A stretch of DNA of 64,000 nucleotides, taken from Collinsella sp. Lineage in GTDB: Bacteria > Actinomycetota > Coriobacteriia > Coriobacteriales > Coriobacteriaceae. The stretch is taken from positions 28,369 through 92,368 of the forward strand of contig DXMV01000017.1 in NCBI GenBank assembly GCA_019414055.1, given 5' to 3'. Made by a program: the position numbers and the translations under genes. A model generated the notes under the pieces. It ran no database searches, was not told the origin of the DNA, and saw only the letters and a program-made list of their open reading frames with translations. How positions within the stretch are numbered: position 1 is the first letter of the stretch; every line of letters begins with the position of its first letter. Positions 26,147-35,107 of this stretch are shown piece by piece.

Positions 26147-26502
26147 GTGCGGCCTCGTCCTATATCGCCTACGCGCGGGCGCTCAACATGTTGGGCTGGA
26201 CGCCGGCCGAGTTTGTGGTGGCGGAGTCGTTTACCGTGCGTCTGCGCGGCATGCTGGGACGGCGGCCGATTGCCGCCAGCGGACTGCCGCTTGTCATGGC
26301 GTTTCCGCGCTGCTCCTCGGTTCACACCTGCTTTATGGCCTATCCCATCGACATCGCCTTTATCGATCGCAATAGCAATGTCCTCGTGTGCTACGAAAAC
26401 GTACGTCCCTGGCACATGTGCTCCTGCCCCGGCGCCTGGGCGGCACTCGAGCGCCCTTCAATCATTGTTTCGCCCCCTGCTCTCCAACGCGTGCCGGCAT
26501 AA
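26143..26502 (+). CDS. DUF192 family protein
   Basis: A 119-residue protein matching the DUF192/UPF0127 pattern: FTVRLRGMLGRRP, then MAFPRCSSVHTCFMAYPIDIAFID, then a final strand region. The biochemical function of the family is unknown. It lacks the signal peptide often seen in DUF192 proteins. The GTG at 26143 overlaps the stop of the TadE-like gene and has GGGGGTGG upstream. It is the last gene of the Tad run; whether it works with the pilus is not clear. Confidence 0.75.
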   Translation: MSAASSYIAYARALNMLGWTPAEFVVAESFTVRLRGMLGRRPIAASGLPLVMAFPRCSSVHTCFMAYPIDIAFIDRNSNVLVCYENVRPWHMCSCPGAWAALERPSIIVSPPALQRVPA

Positions 26503-26520
26503 GAATTAGCGACAGTGGAC

Positions 26521-26535
26521 TTTCGTCATACGAAA
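26521..26535. promoter_or_regulatory. Small dyad, candidate operator of the toxin-antitoxin pair
   Basis: TTTCGT-CAT-ACGAAA lies 26 bp before the first gene of the pair and just upstream of a possible -10 (TAAGAT, 26541-26546). Ribbon-helix-helix antitoxins usually repress their own promoter through such dyads. Confidence 0.45.
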
Positions 26536-26560
26536 TTGGGTAAGATGGAGGAGGAGATGC

Positions 26561-26827
26561 ATGGATGTCGAGATCCATCCCAACGCTAAAAAGCACCTGA
26601 CGGAAAAACAGGTGCTTGGTGCCTGGCTCGCGGTTACTGAGTGTATTCGCCGCGAGTCGGAAGACGAGCCGCCGAGATGGCTTGCGATTGGATGGCTTCC
26701 GGACGGACGGAGCGTGGAGCTCGTTGCGGTCGAACTTATTCGCGGGTGGCTCATTATTCATGCCTTGTCTCCGGTTCAGAAGAAATTCTGGCAAGAGATC
26801 GAGCGAGCTCGGCAAAGGGGTCGATGA
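26561..26827 (+). CDS. Putative small toxin of a type II toxin-antitoxin pair
   Basis: An 88-residue protein (MDVEIHPNAKKHLTEKQV) with a compact alpha/beta pattern and a basic C-terminal helix (KKFWQEIERARQRGR). I do not recognise the family with certainty; BrnT/RelE-like toxins have similar size and layout, but the BrnT core motifs are not visible. The toxin call comes from the downstream ribbon-helix-helix gene, which overlaps its stop. GGAGGAG sits before the ATG. Confidence 0.5.
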   Translation: MDVEIHPNAKKHLTEKQVLGAWLAVTECIRRESEDEPPRWLAIGWLPDGRSVELVAVELIRGWLIIHALSPVQKKFWQEIERARQRGR

Positions 26828-27111
26828 TGGGCAAGACATATACGACCGCTAATGGTCAGGTTGTAACGGATGAAATGATTGACGCGTGGTGTGAGTCGTA
26901 CGAGCGCGGAGAGTTTCCGGATGGCGAACACACCGTTGGTGGGATCGTGCATGGACGGCCCCCACTCTCAGGTGAGGGAACGGCAACGCTATCGGTCAAG
27001 ATTCCTCTGGGAATGAAGGAAGCTATTCGTCGACGGGCGGCTGCCGAGGGAATGACGCCAAGCGAGTTTGCCCGCGCGGCCCTGAGTGAAAAACTTCTTG
27101 CGGCGGGTTGA
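26824..27111 (+). CDS. Ribbon-helix-helix antitoxin-like protein
   Basis: A 95-residue protein. The C-terminal half (ATLSVKIPLGMKEAIRRRAAAEGMTPSEFARAAL, described by its ends: ATLSVKIPLG and PSEFARAAL) is a ribbon-helix-helix DNA-binding domain. The acidic N-terminal half (about 1-55) would then contact the toxin, the same order as in BrnA. The ATG overlaps the toxin stop (ATGA), and a second in-frame ATG at 26827 is an alternative. It is likely an autoregulated pair. Confidence 0.62.
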   Translation: MMGKTYTTANGQVVTDEMIDAWCESYERGEFPDGEHTVGGIVHGRPPLSGEGTATLSVKIPLGMKEAIRRRAAAEGMTPSEFARAALSEKLLAAG

Positions 27112-27186
27112 TGCTTCTGACGTGCCGTTCTATAGAATCGAGGTCGTGGTCGATGTCGCGCTCAAAAACTTTTTTAAAATTCTCGG

Positions 27187-27214
27187 TTGACCGGAGCGCG
27201 TCCTTGGTTATACT
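27187..27214 (+). promoter_or_regulatory. Promoter of tRNA-Phe
   Basis: TTGACC (27187-27192) and TATACT (27209-27214) are 16 bp apart, and the -10 lies 32 bp before the tRNA. Confidence 0.7.
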
Positions 27215-27246
27215 AATCAAGCCTTGAAACAAGGCACACCTCAAAT

Positions 27247-27319
<73 letters not shown>

Positions 27320-27328
27320 CCTTGAATT

Positions 27329-27362
27329 GACTAGGACCTCTGCAAAGGGGTCCTTTTCTTTT
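27329..27362 (+). terminator. Terminator of tRNA-Phe
   Basis: AGGACC pairs with GGTCCT around the loop TCTGCAAAGG, followed by TTTCTTTT. The same sequence is repeated 185 bp downstream. Confidence 0.8.
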
Positions 27363-27365
27363 ATG

Positions 27366-27550
27366 TGGTTCTCACGCGGAATCGAACCCTGTGAGGGCGC
27401 GGAGCTGAGTAAACGCGTGAGCGTTTGCCAGCGGAGCTCGCAAGGCGCGAAGCGCCGCAGCGGTCCGTCCGCGCAGCGCGCGGACGCGATTCCCTTCCCC
27501 GCCACCTTGAATTGACTAGGACCTCTGCAAAGGGGTCCTTTTCTTTTATG
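27366..27550. repeat. tRNA-anchored hairpin element, Phe locus
   Basis: After the terminator comes GCGGAATCGAACCCTG, close to the reverse complement of the tRNA T-arm. Hairpins follow: AAACGC/GCGTTT (27411-27426), GGCGC/GCGCC, and GTCCGCGC/GCGCGGAC. Then 27487-27550 repeats 27302-27365 exactly (64 bp: T-loop end, acceptor 3' strand and terminator) at an offset of 185 bp. GGAATCG (27378-27384) can pair with CGATTCC (27487-27493), closing the hairpin core. No credible gene is inside. Confidence 0.8.
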
Positions 27551-27707
27551 GGGCATGTGGCCCCCGCCTGCCCAGACATTCCTCCCACTTTTGCGCCACT
27601 TTGTAGACCGTTCGGTCGCCTGTCCGCACGCGCGGGTATACTCAAAACGATACTTTTCCTATGCAATACGATGCAGGTTCGACCTGCGCGATTCGAAGGG
27701 GGCCGTG

Positions 27708-28769
27708 ATGGAGAGGATTCTCGGCGTTAATCTCTCTGGCTGGTTTATTCCCGAGCCCTGGGTGACCCCGTCGCTGTATGCGGCGACCGGTGCATCCAAC
27801 GCGGCGGAGCTGCAAGAGGCAATGGGCACCGCTGCCTATAACGAGCGCATGCGTCGCCATTACGAGACGTTTGTGAGCGAGGACGATTTTCGTCGTATGG
27901 CGCAGATCGGTCTCAACGCCGTGCGCCTGCCGGTGCCGTGGTATGCCTTTGGCTCGCAGGAGTCCGACGCTTCCTACATCTCGGTCGTCGATTATATCGA
28001 CCGTGCTATTGAGTGGGCCGCCAAGTACAACATCCGCGTACTGCTCGATCTGGCGACTGTACCCGGCGGTCAGGGCGATTCCAACGATTCGCCCACGACG
28101 CCGGAAGTCGTCGCTGAGTGGCATTCGTCCACCAATGGCCGTCACGTTGCGCTCGATGTACTCGAGCGCCTGGCCGATCGCTATGGTGAGGCCGAGAGCC
28201 TGCTGGGCATCGAGCTGTTGGATACGCCGCAGATGAGTGTACGCAAGAGCCTCTTTACCGTGACGGACGGCATTCCGGCGCACTACCTGCGCAACTTCTA
28301 TCGTGACGCGTACGAGCTCGTTCGTTCGTATATGCCCGAGGACAAGATTGTCGTCTTTTCCTCTTCGGGACACCCTGGCGAGTGGAAGCACTTTATGCGC
28401 GGTGCCAAGTACAAGAACGTCTACATGGACCTTCACCTGTACCATTACCGCGACGAGTATGCGCTTGACATCACAAGCCCCCGCGGGCTGACGACGGCGA
28501 TTTCGCGTAACAAGCGTGAGCTCAAAGAAGCGATTTCGACTGGGTTCCCCGTTTTGGTGGGCGAATGGTCGGGTGCAGCTATTTTTGCCAACTCGTCGGT
28601 TACGCCCGAGGGCCGCAATGCCTACGAGCGCGTGTTTATCGCCAACCAGCTGGCATCGTTTGCGCCGGCGGCTGGCTGGTTCTTCCAAACGTGGAAGACC
28701 GAGAAGCGCATTGCAGCATGGGACGCCCGCGCGGCACTCGGCACGCTCGAGCGCGGCATGATTGAATAG
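27708..28769 (+). CDS. GH5-like (exo-beta-glucanase type) protein, acid/base residue apparently lost
   Basis: A 353-residue TIM-barrel protein resembling GH5 exo-1,3-beta-glucanases: GVNLSGWFIPEPWVTPS at the start, ETFVSEDDFRRMAQIGLNAVRLP, YHYRDEY and VLVGEWSGA with the nucleophile Glu near residue 285. The usual NEP motif with the acid/base Glu is replaced by DTP (GIELLDTP, near 167-174), and LDLHG is LDLATVPGG. There is no signal peptide, so it is cytoplasmic. Either the enzyme uses other residues or it is a non-catalytic relative. ATG 27708 follows GAAGGGGG; GTG 27705 is also possible. Confidence 0.75.
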   Translation: MERILGVNLSGWFIPEPWVTPSLYAATGASNAAELQEAMGTAAYNERMRRHYETFVSEDDFRRMAQIGLNAVRLPVPWYAFGSQESDASYISVVDYIDRAIEWAAKYNIRVLLDLATVPGGQGDSNDSPTTPEVVAEWHSSTNGRHVALDVLERLADRYGEAESLLGIELLDTPQMSVRKSLFTVTDGIPAHYLRNFYRDAYELVRSYMPEDKIVVFSSSGHPGEWKHFMRGAKYKNVYMDLHLYHYRDEYALDITSPRGLTTAISRNKRELKEAISTGFPVLVGEWSGAAIFANSSVTPEGRNAYERVFIANQLASFAPAAGWFFQTWKTEKRIAAWDARAALGTLERGMIE

Positions 28770-28775
28770 GTTGAT

Positions 28776-29654
28776 ATGACGCAAAACAGCGCCCGCACGG
28801 GCAAACTTTATGTGGTCGGTACGCCCATCGGTAACCTGGGCGACCTGTCTCCGCGTGTCGGCGAGGCATTTGCCGCCGCCGACGCTGTCTGCTGCGAGGA
28901 CACGCGTGTGACCTCAAAGTTGCTGATGCACCTAGGCATCTCCAAGCCGCTCGTTCGTTGCGACGAGAACGTGATCGCAAGTCGCGCAGCCGGCCTGGTC
29001 GACCGCCTGCTGGCGGGAGAGACCCTCGCCTTTGCCTCGGACGCCGGTATGCCGAGTGTGTCCGATCCCGGCCAGGCGCTGGTCGAGGCGGCGCGCGAGG
29101 CGGATGTGCCTGTCGAAGTTGTTCCCGGCCCCTCTGCTTGCGTCACGGCGCTCGTATCGTCCGGTATTCCCTGCGAACATTTCTTCTTCGAAGGCTTTTT
29201 GGGTCGCAAGCACGGCGACCGCGTGCGCCGACTACAGCGCCTTGCCGTCGTCCCCGGCGCGCTCATCTTCTACGAGTCTCCACATCGCATCGTCGCGACG
29301 CTCGAGGCCGTGGCCGAGGTCTTTCCCCAGCGCGATGTCGCCGTCTGCCGCGAGCTCACCAAACTGCACGAGGAGGTCCTGCGCGGATCTGCCGCCCAGC
29401 TTGCCGAGGAGCTGCGTGCCCGTGGCGAGGTAAAGGGCGAGATCGCGCTGGTCATCGCGCCGCCGAGTGAGGACGAGGAGGCCGGTATCGCGCCGGTTGG
29501 AGCCGCAACGGTAGACCCCGACGAAGCCCTGCGCGACGACATCCGTGCCGCGCTCGAGGAGGGGGAGCCCGCCTCCGCGGTGGCAAAGCGCCTGTCGCAG
29601 AAGTACTCGCGCCGCAAGCGCGATGTCTATGCCATGGTGCTCGATATGCAATAG
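28776..29654 (+). CDS. rsmI: 16S rRNA (cytidine(1402)-2'-O)-methyltransferase
   Basis: Methylates the ribose of C1402 in the decoding centre of 16S rRNA using SAM. The 292-residue protein has the tetrapyrrole-methylase fold: GKLYVVGTPIGNLGDLSPR at the N terminus, CCEDTRVTSKLL near 35-48, ASDAGMPSVSDPG near 87 and FYESPHR near 165, with a C-terminal helical tail (KRLSQKYSRRKRDVY). All RsmI motifs are present. It starts 6 bp after the GH5-like gene and may share its transcript. Confidence 0.95.
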   Translation: MTQNSARTGKLYVVGTPIGNLGDLSPRVGEAFAAADAVCCEDTRVTSKLLMHLGISKPLVRCDENVIASRAAGLVDRLLAGETLAFASDAGMPSVSDPGQALVEAAREADVPVEVVPGPSACVTALVSSGIPCEHFFFEGFLGRKHGDRVRRLQRLAVVPGALIFYESPHRIVATLEAVAEVFPQRDVAVCRELTKLHEEVLRGSAAQLAEELRARGEVKGEIALVIAPPSEDEEAGIAPVGAATVDPDEALRDDIRAALEEGEPASAVAKRLSQKYSRRKRDVYAMVLDMQ

Positions 29655-29723
29655 ATGGAGGATATCCAGCCCTTGCGCTAGAATCATCCCCTGTATGCAA
29701 CGTTTTTCTGGAGGACAAACCCC

Positions 29724-31325
<1,602 letters not shown>

Positions 31326-31364
31326 GACGCCGCGCGCCATATCGGCAATTTGCTGTTTAGATGT

Positions 31365-31398
31365 AAGGGCATGGCCGCAACGGCCCATGCCCTTTTGC
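31365..31398 (+). terminator. Terminator of metG
   Basis: AAGGGCATGGCCG pairs with CGGCCCATGCCCTT around a 3-base loop, then TTTGCTTT. Confidence 0.88.
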
Positions 31399-31432
31399 TT
31401 TACGATGCAGCCACCATGTTAAGGAGGCAACC

Positions 31433-32293
31433 ATGACAACTTCACCTTTGGCAAACCCCACGGCAACGAGGGAGCTGCTGGAGGAGTTTGGCCTTGCGAC
31501 CAAGCATCGCCTGGGCCAAAACTTCCTGATCGACAACCATGTGATCGAACGTATCTGTGAGCTCGCTGAGCTTGCGGGCGATGAGCGCGTGCTCGAGGTC
31601 GGCCCGGGTTGCGGCACGCTGACACTTGCGTTGCTGCAGGAGGCGGCGTGCGTCACGTCGATTGAGGCCGATCCTGAGCTTGAGCCGGTGCTCGACGCCC
31701 ACGCCGCCGACTATGCCAACTTCCGCTTTATCATGGGCGATGCGCTCAAGGTGACGCCGGAACAGATTGAGCAGGCTGCCGGTGGTGAACCCACGGTGTT
31801 TGTCGCGAATCTGCCCTATAACGTGGCGGCGACGATCATCCTTCAGTTCTTCCAGACGATGCCCGCGCTTAAGCGTGCTGTCGTCATGGTGCAAAAGGAA
31901 GTTGCAGATCGTATTGCCGCAACGCCGGGCAACAAGACCTATGGCGGCTACACGGCAAAGCTCGGCCTGTATGCGCAGGTGACGGGGCGCTTTGAAGTGC
32001 CGTCGCGCTGCTTTATGCCGGCGCCGCATGTGGATTCTGCCGTAGTACGCATCGATCGCGTTGACGGCGTGGTACCCGAGGGCATCGACCGCGAGTTTGT
32101 GGCCCGTGTGATCGACGCCGCGTTTGCTCAGCGCCGCAAGACGATCCGCAACTCCATGAGCGCCAATGGCTTTGCCAAGGACGCGCTCGACGCCGCCTTT
32201 GAGGCCTGTGATATCGCACCTACCACGCGCGCCGAGACGCTCGACGTCGCCACCTTTGTGCACTTGGCTCGGGAGCTTTCCCATGACGCCTAA
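31433..32293 (+). CDS. rsmA: 16S rRNA (adenine(1518)-N6/adenine(1519)-N6)-dimethyltransferase
   Basis: KsgA-type enzyme that dimethylates two adenosines near the 3' end of 16S rRNA during 30S assembly. The 286-residue protein has KHRLGQNFLID near 24, the SAM loop EVGPGCGTLT near 55, NLPYNVAATI near 126, and FMPAPHVDSAVV near 197. AAGGAGG sits before the ATG. The end overlaps the TatD gene by 11 bp. Confidence 0.96.
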   Translation: MTTSPLANPTATRELLEEFGLATKHRLGQNFLIDNHVIERICELAELAGDERVLEVGPGCGTLTLALLQEAACVTSIEADPELEPVLDAHAADYANFRFIMGDALKVTPEQIEQAAGGEPTVFVANLPYNVAATIILQFFQTMPALKRAVVMVQKEVADRIAATPGNKTYGGYTAKLGLYAQVTGRFEVPSRCFMPAPHVDSAVVRIDRVDGVVPEGIDREFVARVIDAAFAQRRKTIRNSMSANGFAKDALDAAFEACDIAPTTRAETLDVATFVHLARELSHDA

Positions 32294-33200
32294 TGTCGAA
32301 CGCGTGACGTTTACCAAAAAGAAGAAAACGGTGGCCTGCCCGGTGCCGCTGGCGCCGCTTGCCGACACGCATGCGCATCTGCTTTCGTTTTGGGGCAAAG
32401 AAGTGCCCGAGACGCTCGTGCGCGCCAAAGCCGCGGGCGTCGACCTGTTGGTGACGGTCTTCGACCCCATTGCCGATAAGCGCAGCGTGGCGGACTATAG
32501 CGACTGGCTGGTTCGCGAGATCCTGCCGATGCGGGATATTCCGCAGGTCAAGTATCTCGCCGGCGTGCATCCGTATGGCGCGCCCGACTACACCGATAAC
32601 ATCCATGCCCAGATTGCGACTGCGCTCGATGATCCCCTATGCATTGGCATTGGCGAGATCGGTTTGGACTACCACATGGATTACGACGACGACATCGCGC
32701 CGGCGCCCCACGACGTGCAGATCGACTGTATGGCGCGCCAACTCGAGGTTGCCGTACGCCGCAATGTGCCGGTAGAGCTGCATCTGCGTCATGAGGACAC
32801 GGACGAGGAGCGCACCTCGCATGTGGACGCCTACAACGTGTTGCGCGAGGTCGGCGTGCCCCAGGCCGGTTGCGTGCTGCACTGCTTTGGCGAGGACCGA
32901 GCCACGATGGAGCGCTTTGTGGATTTGGGTTGTTACATCGCCTATGGCGGCGCGGCTACCTTTAAGCGCAACGACGACGTGCGCGAGGCATTCGCGGCGA
33001 CTCCGCTCGATCGTATTTTGTTCGAGACGGATTGTCCCTATATGGCGCCGGAGCCCATTCGCGGTCTTGAGTGCGAGCCTGCAATGATTTCCATTACGGC
33101 AAACGCGCTGGTCAACGACCGCGTCGATCGTACCGGCGAGGACGCCGAAGCAATCGCTCGAGCCGCCTGGGAAAACGCCTGCAAACTTTTTCAAAAATAG
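32283..33200 (+). CDS. TatD-family metal-dependent deoxyribonuclease
   Basis: A 305-residue amidohydrolase-fold nuclease. Visible metal ligands are DTHAHLLS near 28, the Glu in GIGEIGLDYH near 126, histidine in ELHLRHE near 170, HCFGED near 200 and ETDCPYMAPEP near 246. TatD enzymes act in DNA repair and nucleic acid turnover. The start ATG lies inside the end of rsmA; rsmA-TatD linkage is common in bacteria. A slightly long region between the second and third motifs (HMDYDDDIAPAP) is noted. Confidence 0.9.
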   Translation: MTPNVERVTFTKKKKTVACPVPLAPLADTHAHLLSFWGKEVPETLVRAKAAGVDLLVTVFDPIADKRSVADYSDWLVREILPMRDIPQVKYLAGVHPYGAPDYTDNIHAQIATALDDPLCIGIGEIGLDYHMDYDDDIAPAPHDVQIDCMARQLEVAVRRNVPVELHLRHEDTDEERTSHVDAYNVLREVGVPQAGCVLHCFGEDRATMERFVDLGCYIAYGGAATFKRNDDVREAFAATPLDRILFETDCPYMAPEPIRGLECEPAMISITANALVNDRVDRTGEDAEAIARAAWENACKLFQK

Positions 33201-33203
33201 TTC

Positions 33204-33232
33204 TTGCGTTCGCGGTGGCGCTCCGTTATTCT
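33204..33232 (+). promoter_or_regulatory. Promoter of tRNA-Leu
   Basis: TTGCGT (33204-33209) and TATTCT (33227-33232), 17 bp apart, 11 bp before the tRNA. Confidence 0.65.
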
Positions 33233-33243
33233 AATTCCTGCAC

Positions 33244-33330
33244 GCGGGCGTGGCGGAATTGGCAGACGCGTACGGTTCAGGTCCGTATGGGGGCAACCCC
33301 ATGAAGGTTCAAGTCCTTTCGCCCGCACCA
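33244..33330 (+). tRNA. tRNA-Leu (anticodon CAG)
   Basis: An 87-nt tRNA with long variable arm; acceptor GCGGGCG/CGCCCGC, anticodon loop TTCAGGT, T-arm GGTTCAAGTCC and encoded CCA. Confidence 0.95.
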
Positions 33331-33340
33331 TTAAATGAAA

Positions 33341-33368
33341 GAGCTCCCAGCAATGGGAGCTTTTTTGT
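33341..33368 (+). terminator. Terminator of tRNA-Leu
   Basis: AGCTCCCA pairs with TGGGAGCT around GCAA, then a run of T. It is repeated almost exactly 189 bp downstream. Confidence 0.88.
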
Positions 33369-33372
33369 TATG

Positions 33373-33561
33373 GGCCCATCGCGGGGACTTGAACCTGCGA
33401 AGGAGCGAGCGTCAAGAAAACGCGGAGCGTTTTTAGCGAGCTGGCGAGTCCGCCGGCAGGCGGGCGAAGCCGGTGCGGATCCGCGCAGCGGATACGCGGA
33501 CGTCCTTTCGCCCGCACCATTGAATGAAAGAGCTCCCAGCAATGGGGGCTTTTTTGTTATG
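33373..33561. repeat. tRNA-anchored hairpin element, Leu locus
   Basis: It holds an inverted T-arm copy (GGGGACTTGAACCTGCG, about 33383-33399), hairpins AAAACGC/GCGTTTT (33417-33433), CCGCC/GGCGG and GATCCGC/GCGGATA, and then a second copy of the tRNA tail. 33502-33561 matches 33313-33372 with two mismatches in 60 bp at an offset of 189. GGAC (33385-33388) can pair with GTCC (33502-33505). About 92 bp of the core is almost identical (two differences) to the core after the third tRNA-Arg. Confidence 0.82.
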
Positions 33562-33618
33562 CACGATCTCCTTGGACGGGTATCCTAATGCCAACGTGTG
33601 CCTATCAGAGGAGAGACC

Positions 33619-34557
33619 ATGCTGTTTTCCGGTATCATCGCCGCCCTTACCAGCCTTTTGATTCCCATCATCATCCTGTTGCTGCTGCTCCCCAACGCCT
33701 GCTACGTCGTTGAACAGCAGCATGCTGTGATCATCGAGCGCCTGGGCAAGTTCAATCGCATCGTCAACGCTGGCTTCCACATGAAGGTGCCCGTGATCGA
33801 CCGCAAAGCCGCTACGGTGAGTCTGCGCACCATGAAAAACGGTTTTGGCATCGACGTTAAGACCCAGGACAACGTGACTATCGGTCTTGAGGTCTCTGCT
33901 CAGTACCACGTGAGCTATGACATGGGCGCCGGCCCGGCAGATTCGGGCATCTACAAGAGCTACTACATGCTGCAGGAGCCCGTCGACCAAATGCGTGACT
34001 TCATCACCGATGCCCTGCGCTCTTCCATCCCCGTCTACACGCTCGATGAGGTCTTTGCCAAAAAAGACGATATCGCCAAGGACGTCAACGCCACCGTGTC
34101 CGAGCAAATGGCCGCCTACGGCTTCACCCTCGTGTCGACACTAATCACCAAGATCGCGCTGCCGACCGAGGTCGAGAACTCCATGAACGACATCAACGCC
34201 GCCCAGCGAAAGCGCGCCGCTGCGCAGGAGCTCGCCGAGGCCGATCGCATCAAGCGCGTTACCGAGGCGACCGCCGAGGCCGAGGCAATGGAAAAGGCGG
34301 GCGAGGGCATCGCCAACCAGCGCAAGGCCATTGCGCTGGGCATCAAAGATTCGCTCGAGATCATCCAGGAGACGGGCGTCGGCAACGATGAGGCCAACCA
34401 GCTGTTCATGTTTACACAGTGGTCCGAGATGATGACGGAGTTCGCTCGCACGGGCAAAACCTCGACGGTCGTGCTGCCGAGTGATTTCTCACAGTCGGCC
34501 TCGATGTTCGAGCAGATGCTGACCGCCGGCAAAGTTCAGAACGAATCGAAGGAGTAG
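33619..34557 (+). CDS. SPFH/Band 7 (stomatin-like) membrane protein
   Basis: A 312-residue protein with one N-terminal membrane segment (about 5-28, rich in Ile and Leu), an SPFH domain (about 30-190; VVEQQHAVIIERLGKFNRI) and an Ala/Glu-rich coiled-coil (about 195-255). Stomatin-like proteins scaffold membrane microdomains and often regulate proteases. The ATG at 33619 follows AGAGGAGAGACC; an upstream in-frame GTG at 33598 would include that site. The rlmH gene starts 6 bp after it. Confidence 0.88.
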   Translation: MLFSGIIAALTSLLIPIIILLLLLPNACYVVEQQHAVIIERLGKFNRIVNAGFHMKVPVIDRKAATVSLRTMKNGFGIDVKTQDNVTIGLEVSAQYHVSYDMGAGPADSGIYKSYYMLQEPVDQMRDFITDALRSSIPVYTLDEVFAKKDDIAKDVNATVSEQMAAYGFTLVSTLITKIALPTEVENSMNDINAAQRKRAAAQELAEADRIKRVTEATAEAEAMEKAGEGIANQRKAIALGIKDSLEIIQETGVGNDEANQLFMFTQWSEMMTEFARTGKTSTVVLPSDFSQSASMFEQMLTAGKVQNESKE

Positions 34558-34563
34558 ACGCGC

Positions 34564-35034
34564 GTGAAATATACTGTTGTTTGCGTTGGCAAGCTCAAAG
34601 AGCGCTTTTGGAAGGACGCGTGCGCCGAATACACCAAACGCCTGGGCGCCTATGCCAAGGTGGATATGCGCGAGGTTGCCGATATCGATCCGGCCAAGGC
34701 GGGCGGCGTGGATGCCGCGCGCGACAAGGAGGGGGCGGCGATTCTTGCCGCTCTGCCGCCTCGAGCGCATGTGATCTTGCTGGCCATTAAGGGCAAGGAG
34801 CGTTCGAGCGAGGAGCTCTCGACCCGTCTCGATGACCTCATGCTGAGAGGTAACAGCGACATCGCTTTTGTAATCGGCGGATCGGACGGCGTGAGCGATG
34901 CCGTGCGCACCCGCGCCGACGAGATGCTCAGCTTTGGACGCATTACCTTGCCGCACAACCTGGCGCGCGTGGTGCTGCTGGAGCAGATCTACCGCGCCTG
35001 CAAGATTAGCCGTGGCGAGCCGTATCACAAGTAG
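34564..35034 (+). CDS. rlmH: 23S rRNA (pseudouridine(1915)-N(3))-methyltransferase
   Basis: SPOUT methyltransferase that modifies pseudouridine 1915 of 23S rRNA. The 156-residue protein matches RlmH from end to end: KYTVVCVGKLKERFW at the start, LAIKGKERSSEELS in the middle, FVIGGSDGVSD near 103 and LLEQIYRACKISRGEPYHK at the C terminus, the SAM and catalytic tail. Confidence 0.96.
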   Translation: MKYTVVCVGKLKERFWKDACAEYTKRLGAYAKVDMREVADIDPAKAGGVDAARDKEGAAILAALPPRAHVILLAIKGKERSSEELSTRLDDLMLRGNSDIAFVIGGSDGVSDAVRTRADEMLSFGRITLPHNLARVVLLEQIYRACKISRGEPYHK

Positions 35035-35107
35035 GTCGGCAATACGAAACAATAGAGTGGGACAATGGCTTTCGTTTTGAGGAACGCATCTGAGAGGACT
35101 GTGTGAT

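Noticed and set aside
33250..33588. Reading frames across the tRNA-Leu and hairpin element
   Set aside because: They translate tRNA and hairpin sequence, vary between loci and lack ribosome binding sites.
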